A stretch of DNA of 64,000 nucleotides, from NCBI RefSeq assembly GCF_000091045.1, contig NC_006670.1, forward strand, positions 730,001 to 794,000. The letters are read 5' to 3'. Below are positions 25,659 through 35,024 of the stretch, in pieces; within the stretch, counting starts at the first letter, position 1; each line of letters opens with the position of its first letter. This stretch comes from Cryptococcus deneoformans JEC21. Its lineage: Eukaryota > Basidiomycota > Tremellomycetes > Tremellales > Cryptococcaceae. The notes under the pieces are model-generated. The model ran no database searches. It was given only the letters and a program-made list of their open reading frames with translations, and was not told the DNA's origin. The position numbers and the translations under genes were made by a program.

Positions 25659-26438
25659 AGAATATAGTTGGTGGATGGGATAGTAATGATCAGTTCACTG
25701 CTGTTGGTTTGACTTTATACCCCCCCGATGACTTAGGCTCATCATCGGTAATAAGTAAACTGCATGAACAGTTCGATTCTTATGACCGGAAACACTCCCC
25801 CACTTTCTTTCCCCCACCCTGATAACAACGGCTGGTATTGTGGATGATAATGAGACGTCGTAAATGCGGTTATTACATGTAACACCTGCTGATAAAGTAT
25901 AATTAATAAAGAATGATGATGAGACTACCATGCATCATATCGATCTTCTCGCTGGTGCCCGATAGTTGTATGTATATACCGAGAAGCCGATTGCCGCGGA
26001 AATTAGTGGAATCTCACTCGTCTTCCCCACTTTTGACCGCCCTGAAGTGGGGGAAGTGGGGGTGAAGGAGTAGTTTACCGCGTATGTTAGGTGGCGTTTC
26101 TTTGTTTCTTTGACAGATCCCCTATGCACTGCCGCCCAACTTGGCTGAAAAGAAAGTTGGTGCTTCTTCATAAGGATCTTGTCTACAAGACCTGAATCCA
26201 ACTATAGGCAGAAATATTAAAAACTAAAAACACGCGAGGGTCACGAGGTGATAATAAAAGCGCCCGCCTCTACGCGGGCGAAAAACCGCACGCGTGGGTA
26301 CATATCAACAACAAACAGCTTAACAGGAGAGGGAAGACAGAAAGACGAACCAGTCTTCTTCACATCATGTCGTCTTCACTACTACTACTCTCGATCTAAG
26401 TTCCTGTGACGAAGATGACAGGTGTTACTGTACAAATA
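25659..26438. other. Intergenic region with inverted repeats
   Basis: About 780 bp upstream of the MFS gene and downstream of the small Cys-rich ORF. No gene supported. It contains an inverted repeat TTCCCCACTT (26023-26032) / AAGTGGGGGAA (26045-26055) and a perfect 7-bp GC hairpin (26261-26280). Confidence 0.5.
26261..26280. repeat. GC-rich inverted repeat (hairpin)
   Basis: CGCCCGC and GCGGGCG separated by six bases, perfectly self-complementary in an otherwise AT-rich stretch. It lies beyond the 3' end of the Cys-rich ORF, so it could be an RNA hairpin or a protein site. Confidence 0.6.
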
Positions 26439-26710
26439 CTACTTGTTGCAGGTACCAACAACGAACCCTCCGGCTTCCTTACAACTCTCCTTACAATTAC
26501 TTCCACAATAACCGTGCATGCACTGGCCAACGATCGGTTCGCCTCCCGCTTGTTCATCAGGGGGTCATCATGAAGTTGTCCTGGAAGCACTACAATGGTA
26601 TGAATATCACTTTATGGATGTCCCACTGAGACACATCTGTGATGTTGTTGACCCCGCGTACCTCTGGCAATAGCCCTGGAAACGAGAATTGCAAGTATGT
26701 TGAGGTACAT
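26439..26710 (-). CDS. Possible secreted defensin-like Cys-rich peptide
   Basis: Predicted two-exon ORF of 52 residues: 26710-26662 and 26548-26439, joined in phase (donor GTACGC; acceptor AACAAG with a CTGAT branch sequence 14 nt before). It starts MYLNILAILVSRAIA, a short hydrophobic stretch that could be a signal peptide. A mature part of about 36 residues follows with five Cys at 26, 31, 35, 39 and 50, ending GFVVGTCNK at TAG 26441-26439. The spacing C-x3-C-x10-C with G-x-C before the last Cys resembles the core of cysteine-stabilised alpha/beta defensins. The usual final C-x-C is absent from the traced exon and I found none in a downstream exon. The ORF could be truncated, mis-spliced or coincidental. 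Confidence 0.35.
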
Positions 26711-26927
26711 TGTTATAGGGAATAGTACTGGATAGTGAATTGATCCACATACTTGATACAGAGAAAAGGAAAGAGCAGAGCTTTGTAAGCTATCATCAGA
26801 ACCTGTTTTTCTTCTGAAGAGCTCTTGGTGTATATCTTTACAGGCCGACTAACGATATCCAATGATCCTTCTATTCGATATGCATTTGTATACGAAAGGC
26901 CTATTGTGACTCTATAAATCTCTTACA

Positions 26928-27431
26928 TCAGTTGATTAGGTCTTTGTAAAGTTGACTATTAAATTTGAAGAACTTGCCTGGAAGAACATTTTTATTCTCA
27001 CCCCCTGCCAGATCTAGCTGAGCATTGAGTTTTGAATCTTGATCCCTCAATCTTTTTCTTTCCTTTGCCGGCTCCAAGATGTATCTCTTCATCAAGGCGT
27101 ACTCCCCAGCACCTCCTATAATGACAACTACTCCAAATAAAAGCTTCTTGGTTGTCGATAATGCTGCAAAAGTGGTTTATCAGTTTCGTTCCTCGTCATC
27201 ACCTAGCCACTCACCTGCCCAAGCATTCTTGATGGACTTTTTACTTAAGAGTTCATTTATAGGAGGAATCACTGGTTCTTCTTGCTTCTGACCATTGGTG
27301 TAATGCCTAGCGGACTGAGCTGTTCGAGGTAGGGGTCGTCTATAAACAGATGCCAGCAAAGCCTTGAATCGAGATGGAGCTGCAGATATCATCTGAAAGG
27401 TTAGGGGAAAGAAGGTGGTGGATGCTGTCAA
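26928..27431 (-). CDS. Small probable mitochondrial membrane protein
   Basis: Not recognised. ATG 27431 (or in-frame 27392, MISAAPSRFKALLASVYRRP) gives an Arg/Ser/Ala-rich N-terminus with no acidic residue for about 40 positions, typical of a mitochondrial presequence. Then follow EEPVIPPINELLSKKSIKNA and WAGEWL. An intron (GTGATG to TTTGCAG, with a CTGAT branch) joins ALSTTKKLLFGVVVIIGGAG in phase. That is a single hydrophobic helix followed by EYALMKRYILEPAKERKRL and a polar tail ending at TGA 26930-26928. The overall plan (presequence, one helix, charged coil) suits a small inner-membrane or respiratory assembly protein; this is inference. It is divergent from AHA1. Confidence 0.6.
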
Positions 27432-27645
27432 AGGTGCTACAACTGGAAATCATTCGCCGTATACGAAATACAATCTCCTCGGCTGGTGCAGCACTATGCG
27501 TCGGACGATGACCGACGAGCGAACGAAGAAGAGGAAGAACGCCGAGTTCGAGTTAACCTTTTTTGCGGAGAGTGGCTAATGTCCGCCACTTTTGAAGTCA
27601 CGTGATGATCCAATAATCCACTCTCCGGGTTCATCATGACGATCT

Positions 27646-27653
27646 TTCCAGAA
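27646..27653. promoter_or_regulatory. Heat-shock-element-like motif before AHA1
   Basis: TTCcaGAA 56 bp upstream of the AHA1 start, in the promoter shared with the divergent mitochondrial-type gene. A GAA and a TTC in the same 5-bp register also occur near 27526-27536. It matches the HSF unit definition; activity is inferred from the gene's chaperone role. Confidence 0.4.
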
Positions 27654-27708
27654 ATCCCCTCCACTTTCCATCGCACTTTTCTTTATCAAACACCCAAAAT
27701 CGCCCACA

Positions 27709-29346
27709 ATGGAACCCAAGCCTCTCACTGCGTATCAGCAAACCTACCACTGGAGGGTAGGTCTTCAATACACTCGGAGAAACCTCTGCTGATGTCTTTG
27801 AAGAACAAAAATTGTGCTCCTTTTGCATATGACTGGATCAAACAGTCTCTTCCTGGTCTCAAGGTAGATGATGGCCAGCAGAGTGCTGAAATCTCAAGTG
27901 TCACCAGCGTTTCAGGCGACTGCGACCTTGGCCAGCGTAAGGGAAAGTGGGTTGAAATATAGACAACAGTGGCATATATTGCAGCGTTAACCGAAACAAT
28001 CTAGGCTTTTGACTATTTACGACTTGGAGGTTCAGGCAAGCTGGATCGGTAAAACCAAAGACGGGAACGAGGTAAAGGGAACTTTGAAGATCCCCGAGGT
28101 ATCTCATGAAGCAATTGACGGTGTTTCGGACTACGTGGTGAGTTCAGTTCTATTATTTACAAAATAATGTAAAGCCGACCATTATCCCACAGTACGAATT
28201 CAGTATCACTGGCGGTAGTAGTAGCGCTTCTGAAGAACTTCTCTTTTACATCCGCAAATCATTCCCTCCACTTCTATCCGACAAATTCAATTCTTTCCGG
28301 CCCGCTCTCCTTGCCGCACATGGTTCTGCTACTGCCGATGCTGCTTCCGCACCTGACTCCGGGGCATCTACTCCTGCCGCGTATACCCCGGCTCCTCCCA
28401 CCAAGGGTGCCGATGAGCCTATCAACGAGGAGCAAAAAAAGGAGAAGAAATCTGTGGGCGCGACTGTCACCGTAGAGGTTAAAGCAGACTTGCAGGCCAG
28501 CGCGGATGATTTATGGGGCTTGTTGACGGATGAGAACAAAATCCCCATGTGGTCTAGATCTGCAGCCAAGCTTTCTTTGAAGGCTGGCAGTCCTTACGAG
28601 CTTTTCGGAGGGAATGTTCGTGGAAAAGTCATTACTGCTGATCCCCCCAAGAAGCTTGTGCAGACATGGCAAGTCAAGAGCCCCAGTTGGCCGTCTGGTG
28701 AGTCAAAGTTACGCGTGTCAAGTCGAAACATGAGTGTAATTGTTATAATCAGAACATTACGGAACTATGACTTTGTCTCTCTCCCAAGGTTCCGACACTA
28801 CTGCTGGTGGGTTAAATTGCACATGCCATTGAGCTGTCCTATTCAATATTAATCGCGCCTGTCCCAGCTACTTTCACTCTCGATGGTGTTCCTGCAGGTA
28901 CCCAAGCAGATGTCGAGAAGGCTTTGAACTCTTTCTACATTCAGGGGTGAGTCAAGCCATTGGCCTGTGTCTTGACTTTGCTAATACATTTATCAGTCTT
29001 AAGCAGATGGGGTTAGTCTCCTCTTCCATTTCTACCTCTTTCATCACTCCTATTCGTCCGAAGCAGAAAAAGCTTCGTCGCAAGCGACCTTCAAGTTCTT
29101 GGTTTAACAGTCCGATTATCGGCGGAGCTGCTGTAGTTGGGCTGTCAGCTTTGCTAATCGGCGTGGTTTATACGTCCTTCCCCTCTTCAACGTTTCTTTC
29201 GGGTATGAGGCAACAATGAGACAGTAGACTGATGCACCATTCTTTTGATAACAGGTTGGGTACATTCCTCTAATCTAAGCAAGAAACCTACCGCCTCAAA
29301 AAACATCTTTAATATGTTCAAGGAGGATGATAAAATCAAATGGTGA
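27709..29346 (+). CDS. AHA1: Aha1-type Hsp90 co-chaperone with two possible C-termini
   Basis: Activator of the Hsp90 ATPase. Start ATG 27709. The N-terminal domain has TYHWRNKNCAPFAYDWIKQ (the family NxWHWEEKN-type start), LTIYDLEVQASWIGKTKDG and KIPEVSHE. After an acidic/Ala-Pro linker, the C-terminal AHSA1 domain (VTVEVKADLQASADDLWGLL, FGGNVRGKVITADPPKKLVQ, then YIQGLKQMG) follows. Two ends fit the sequence. Using donor GG|GTTAGT at 29012 and acceptor 29254, the protein ends GLKQMG-LGTFL at TAA 29271-29273, as in ordinary Aha1. Reading on instead adds about 63 residues with a basic patch (KKLRRKRP) and a helix (IIGGAAVVGLSALLIGVV). A second donor at 29203 to the same acceptor then gives a further tail to TGA 29344-29346. 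See findings. Confidence 0.9.
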
Positions 29347-32171
29347 GGCACGTCAGCGCGGTTGGCAGAGGGATAGAAGGTCCAGGTTTAGGTGATTACA
29401 GTGGAAAAGATGATTTGCATGGATATGGATATTTTTATGAGACATTTTTGAGAACCCATGGCGTTATAGAAACGTTTTTTTTTACCAAGTCGTTACTCCT
29501 GTAGCCTACAAGCGAGGGCAGCAATCGTATGCCATCAGTGGGTCGAAGAATTTTAAAGGCGAGAATACACAACTAATACGCCTGTTTTCGACGCCTCAGC
29601 AGCTCCTACCGAGAAGCCCATCTTGGTCTTCAAACAATGGAGAGGAGCGGTTTGAAAGGAAGAGGGGTGTAAGTCTTGGAGCATCGTTATGATGTTCGGT
29701 TTTTTAAGAACTGATTTCACCTGGTGGCGAATTCAGCAAGGGTGATCATTACAATTTGTGCTTCTGGCCGACCCATACTGTACTACATTATTGCTTCTCA
29801 GCTTTACATCCGTATATGGAAAGCGCGCAAGCCATCACTTACTGGCGGTCTCGTCATAGATCTCCAATACTGCGCAAAATTCAGAAGCGCACTTCTCTCG
29901 ACTGGAGTCCTAAGAGCTCATTTTCCCTGTCAATTGCTCATCTGAAAGAAACGCATACAGAAAACAACTCACAGCGGCACTCTACTAAATACTCTCTTTT
30001 GCAGGAGTGTGATTAAATGCTGAACTTCTATTAGCCAGATAGGCAGGTTACTGTTCGGTATCATTTGATCTGCTAAGCGATTTAAGCAGTCCAGACTAGC
30101 TTGTGCATCAGTCTCGCCTTTTATTTCATGATTTTAAATGTATATGAAGAGAAGAATGAGGTTCAGAACGTACTACTTGATAACCATGTTATAATTGGGA
30201 TTCAGCGCAGATGCTTGCTTTAATCGCTTTAGCTCTGCTTGTGGCGAGGCATGGCCTAGGCGGAAGTGAAACATCTTTTTGGGTCTTGAATTGATTTTTT
30301 TCTATGTGTATGCGAGTATGCGGGTCCGGTCTATGTGCAGCTGAAACAACTGCTTGAGAAATATCTGGAAAGACAGATATCAATGATGACAGCCTGCGTG
30401 ACCAAAATTATTTATCTCTAATAGTTTCTCCAAAATAAAAGGATCGTGGTCTGACCTTTTGAACTTTTTGTGAGAGGAAAGAGGAGATGAGTAGCCCGTA
30501 TGGTGAGGTTTTGCAATGACTGACGACAATAGAGATACTTATACCACAGGAATCGGAACTGAGACTTGCGTTGTTGGAGTCCTAGTGATGCCCTTTCGCT
30601 TGTTGTAGAAATTTATCGGCAGAATGTCAGCCCTACTTCGCTGTCTATTTCTAGCCTCTTTTGCGGCTTCTTCTTGGGAATCATGGGCAAGCGGGACTTG
30701 AATGAGAGGGCAGGGGTAGGAAAAAAACTGTCAAATTGTCGGAGGTCGAAAAGGGTATCCATTCAATCTTGAACGAGTATAGCAGTCTTGGAATACAGCG
30801 CTATCATGCATCATGCTCGAAAGTATCATCAATGTCTGAATTGCGGACGACTGCTAGCGAAAAAGGAGAATATTGGAGGGAAGACCCGCCCGTACTTTTG
30901 AAAGGATGTCGGTAAAAAGGCGCCAATGAAGAGTAGAGGGTCGGGGAATAAATATACTCCTGTAAGGTGAGAGGAGACATTGATGAAATAGATTCGATAA
31001 CACCCACCGCACAAGGTGCGCTGTATCTACACACGCCCTTCTTTGACAAGCAACAATAGAAGGACAAATAATCCTCGTATGGTGGAGCAACAACGTGTGC
31101 AGAATAGGTTACTCCCCTCATAGCATCGATTGTTGTGAGGAACTGGGTAAGCAGGACAAAGGATGCCAGTTCTCCATGCTACTGTCGTTGTCAGATTGAG
31201 CCGTCGGTCCCGTAGCAAATCGTCACAATAAAAAGTGGGGGTTTGGTATGTCTGTCCGTTCTATGGGAAGGCAATGTAAGAACCCATCACCAACCCTCAA
31301 ACTAGGACGAGTATATAGCAATGATGTCCCGTGTAGATTTTGCTCTGTTTAGATCGAAAAGCAGCTTCGTGTGTGGGACTGGTATTGCATGTGGAGAGAC
31401 GGTAAGGCGGAAATCGCTGATCAAAAAGTGCCATTCCGAGGGGAAATTCTGTTTACGTAAGTAAGTGGAAAGAGCCGCCTTTTTGGCGCCTGCTGTCATT
31501 CATTCATGTTGTTTCGGGATGAGAGAATAACGCCGCCGGTTGAGGGGCTAGGGCCAAAGCATTTCAAATAAAGGAGGGTCATTCACACACCAACTTTCGT
31601 TCTTAACCGATTTTCGGAAAGAGGACGTTTTCGGCTGTAAATCACCCAAGTGGACCCCCTACTCGATGGTAGAGAAGGCTTTGTCCTCCAAGGAAGACAC
31701 CAGATACAAGAAGCTACATGTCATGTCATCGGACAAAAACAGTAGAAAATTGGCGGTCTCAAGAGGCCGATTTCTCCCCCATTTTTTGTAATTAAGTTAA
31801 TTAATGGAAATCGGCGATTTTCGCTCAAAAATAAAAAATCCGACGTGCGACGACCTTCCCTACTGAGATAGGCCATGTGGCTGGCGCAGCTCCACAGTAC
31901 TGGTAGTACAGAAATAAATTGATCTGCTTTATTTTTATTCCCGAGGCGCATATCTAACTCATATCTAGGATGTTGTGCCTGATGCGCCTTGCAAAATAAT
32001 TTTATCCTGTACGTCACCAAAGCACAATTACCGCATCTTCGACCCACGGACCTTTGCCACCTCCCGTTTATATAAACAGCAGTCCAACAACCATCCTACA
32101 TCCACATCCGCGATCACTTAATAGTTTCACATAACACATTCACATTCACGTATAATACAAAAATTACAGTC
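29347..32171. other. Gene-poor region upstream of the metallothionein
   Basis: About 2.8 kb without a supportable gene. Open frames are all below about 110 codons, without splicing partners or domains. It holds the 3' UTR of AHA1 and the metallothionein promoter. In a window where most gaps are below 700 bp this is the longest empty stretch, so a non-coding RNA or an extended regulatory region is possible. Confidence 0.5.
32069..32075 (+). promoter_or_regulatory. TATA box of metallothionein gene
   Basis: TATATAA inside tttatataaac, 97-103 bp before the metallothionein ATG. Strong TATA boxes are common in highly inducible stress genes. Confidence 0.6.
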
Positions 32172-33323
32172 ATGGCGTGAGTCCCATCGCTTCCCCCATT
32201 ATCCTGTAAGGCAGCAACTCACAAACTTCGTTGCTCAGTTTCAACTCCAACCCAGAAAAGACCACTTCTTGCTGCTCGTACGTGCATCTCATCATTGTAA
32301 GAGGTTGGAAAGAGACTAATGCGCATGACGTAGTACCAGTGAGGCTCAAGATAAGTGCACTTGCCCTGAGGGTAAATGCGAGTGCGAAGCCTGCCCAAAG
32401 TTTACCAAGGCTCCCGGGTCCGGCCCATGCGAGTGAGTGTCAGTCAGTTAAATTCACGCGTCAGCTAATTTTGACCTACTGCTTTCAGCTGCGGCGTCAA
32501 GGAAAAGGTCAGCACTTGCGGGTAAGTAATTCTCACCAGGGGTTATATTATATGAATGATCAGGAATTGACAAGCTTTTTGCATAGCTGCAATGGATCTG
32601 GTGCGGCTTGCACATGTCCTCCCGGTCAATGTGCCTGCGACAGTTGTCCTAAAAAGGCCAAGAGCGTGAGCACTTGCGGGTAAGTCCTTTTCCTAGTCTA
32701 CAACGAGCGAGCGAACTCCTCGAGGTGGTTGCAACGAAGGGCAGCCAGTCGTCATACATTAAGACGGTCGACGAGTTAGACGGTTTTTGGGCAGCGCCTA
32801 CTGTCATTGAAAAGGTGCTGATCGACTTTGAGATAGGTGCGGTGGTTCTGGCGCGGCCTGCTCTTGTCCTCCCGGCAAGTGCGCATGTGACAACTGCCCC
32901 AAGCAGGCTCAAGAAAAAGTCAGCTCCTGCGGGTGAGTATTTTTATCTACTTTTGCCATTATACAGAACAAATGCTTACGCGCAGAATAACTAGTTGCAA
33001 TGGATCTGGCGCCGCCTGCAGTTGTCCTCCAGGTCAATGTTCCTGCTCTGGTTGCCCCGCTCAAGCCAAGGAAAGTCCTGTCGACCAAGCCACCACTTGC
33101 GGGTAAGTGATGAGTTCTTTATAACCTTTGTCACTCTCCCAACGTGGAAAGTAATGTAACTGGGATTTGGGAAGGAGAAGAGTGGAGGAATACCTAAAAT
33201 GGTTTAAATTCTAATAGTTGCTAATTGCTGACCATTATTTTTAGTTGCCAAGGTGTAGGCGTTGCCTGCACTTGTCCTCCAGGCCAATGCGCCTGTGATG
33301 GTTGTCCGGCCAAGGCTAAATAA
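32172..33323 (+). CDS. CMT2: Modular copper metallothionein (CMT type)
   Basis: Cysteine-rich Cu(I)-binding protein of the Cryptococcus CMT family, protecting the cytosol from excess copper. Eight exons were traced: 32172-32176, 32239-32277, 32340-32432, 32489-32521, 32587-32679, 32837-32932, 32995-33102 and 33245-33323, giving 181 residues with 37 Cys. Five metal-binding modules follow C-x-C-P-x-G-x-C-x-C-x-x-C-P (for example CTCPPGQCACDSCP), separated by Lys/Ser linkers that end S-T-C-G or similar. The modules are carried one per exon (exons 3, 5, 6, 7 and 8), and every junction is phase 2. The start exon codes only ATG GC. The length is close to the 183 residues known for CMT2 and well above CMT1 (122), hence the symbol; a lineage-specific copy is possible. 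Confidence 0.92.
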
Positions 33324-33960
33324 AATGCGGGGAGCAAGGGATAGCATGATGGATTTGTCTGTTTTACATGTATACTAGTCGCTGATCATTAGGGAGCAAA
33401 AAGGGGAGCTCTTGTATGAGAATATGTATATTGTTGCATTGATACATGATACAGTTTGAACAAGACCGAAGTTTTCTTTTAGGAGATCACTTCCACCACA
33501 ATAGTCGTCAAAGAGGAGCCGAATGACCAAGAGCAAACGGAATTTGCTCAGTGAAACCAGCTCAGCCGGGCCTCTTACAGCATCATCCTCACCCAAATAT
33601 CCTCTGATACTGGGTAAGTGCTGGCGTCTGATAAGAACGCTAAATCCTCGAGTGGGTAGCATCATGGCTGGCTTCAAATGCAATCGATTCGTCTGGGAAA
33701 TGACCATAAAAAACCTACAACGGAGGGAGGGAGAGAGATTGTTGAGAATATCTAGAACCAACAGCATGCAATGTAAACAGCGCAAGGTACGGCGTTAGTT
33801 CAATAGTAATGCATGAGCAGTGTGATACAATAATACACCTATCAGCCCCAAGTCAGCATTCAGTTTCATTTTCGACAAAGGCACGGTATCTGAAAAGAAA
33901 CTCACTTGAAACTAAAGAGGCGCCAACTACTGAACCTTTTTCCTTATAGCTACCCTACGA
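33324..33960. other. Intergenic region, no supported gene
   Basis: Convergent gap between the metallothionein and TOM7. A 136-codon minus frame (33375-33785) and a 91-codon plus frame (33523-33798) overlap each other and show no domain, so neither is called. Mainly UTR sequence is expected. Confidence 0.45.
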
Positions 33961-34345
33961 TTATGCTAAGGGGGTAATGAGCCTGCAAAGGGATATGTAA
34001 GCTTGTTACTCGGGCATGATTGGGGATTATAGCGTATGAAATACATACTTGATGAGGGATGGCTGGGGAGAGGAGTTCCTGTATCCGATGTAGATGATCA
34101 AGGGGATCCAGCCAACGCTGAAAACAGTCTATAATCAAGCACCTGTCAGCATAACATATTCGAATTGAGCCAACAAGACTTGAAAGCGGTTAAGGAAACT
34201 GTTCAGAACAAACGAACCTTGGCAATCCTGCAATTCAACTTGTCAGCAAAATCCTGAAACGTGGGTATTTTCTCTCCCTAAGATGCCCAGACACATACCC
34301 AAGGACAGCATTGTATCGGTCTTTAGTCTCATCTGAAAGAGGCAT
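33961..34345 (-). CDS. TOM7: Tom7, small subunit of the mitochondrial TOM complex
   Basis: Tail-anchored subunit of the outer-membrane protein translocase that modulates TOM complex assembly. Four exons on the minus strand give about 52 residues: MPLSDETKDRYNAVLG from ATG 34345; a 10-nt micro-exon (34227-34218) supplying G-IAK; TVFSVGWIPLIIYIGYRNSS with the single membrane helix and the conserved VGWIP-x-I-x-YxGY core; then PQPSLIK joined to LITPLA and TAA 33963-33961. The end (PSLIKLITPLA) matches the family's PSFIKLISPLA. All junctions hold phase. Length is normal for Tom7. Confidence 0.9.
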
Positions 34346-35024
34346 GGTAATATACGTCTTGGTTTTGGGTTTGAGTAGATGGTACGAATAGAAAGTTCTG
34401 TCAAAGATGGTAAAAAAGAAACGATGAACGACCGAAGGTGGAAGATTATTATGTTCGCAAACGGGGGGAGAGGAGGGCGACGGCAGAGGCGGCGGCGTCA
34501 CGGCGGCGGTAGCCGCAATGACGTGTTTTAATTTATTTTTGATAAGAAGAAGTGGTAGTAGTTAGTAGCAGTAGTATAGTACTCGTAGTAGTATGTATGT
34601 AGTAGTATAGTCGTACGTAGTAGTAGTATTTATATAGCTAACTATTACGAGTACTAATAAATTCCTCGTACTACTACTACTTTTTCTTATTACGTAGTAG
34701 TGCGCGTAATTGTTTTTCTGTGATTGTTGCCTTGTCGCTTGTTGTTTGTTGCATTTTGTTGTTGTTGTCATCCGCGGACGGATGATGATAATGAACGACT
34801 GTTCTTGACATGTTGGACAACTTCCAAGCTGGCTACCATTATCACGACTTGACCAATGTAGTATAACGGATATATGGCTGACGGTCGGTTGAACAATGAT
34901 TTTGTGTTTGACTGCTTTATTAGTTGCGTTGTTCACTTAAATTACACTGGTCAACTCTCAGTATCGCCTATTAGTTAAAGTGCATGCTTTGCCTTGTCCT
35001 CGCAGTGATTTATTTGTCCATCTA
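34346..35024. other. Intergenic region with trinucleotide repeat
   Basis: About 680 bp upstream of TOM7 and beyond the 3' end of the M20 peptidase gene. Apart from the TAG/CTA repeat at 34555-34700 I see no feature. Confidence 0.5.
34555..34700. repeat. Imperfect TAG/CTA trinucleotide repeat, self-complementary
   Basis: Runs of gtagtagtag interrupted by tatag/tacgtag, followed by ctactactact on the other side of an AT-rich spacer. The two arms (TAG-rich then CTA-rich) are complementary, so single strands could fold back. Confidence 0.7.

Noticed and set aside
30625..30702. Short signal-peptide-like ORF (MSALLRCLFLASFAAS)
   Set aside because: Only 25 codons with no convincing downstream exon; likely chance.
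31721..32047. 108-codon minus frame in the metallothionein promoter
   Set aside because: Composition looks random and it would cover the promoter region of a strong inducible gene.
33375..33785. 136-codon minus-strand frame and overlapping 91-codon plus frame
   Set aside because: They compete for the same DNA, show no family features, and splice signals do not extend either.
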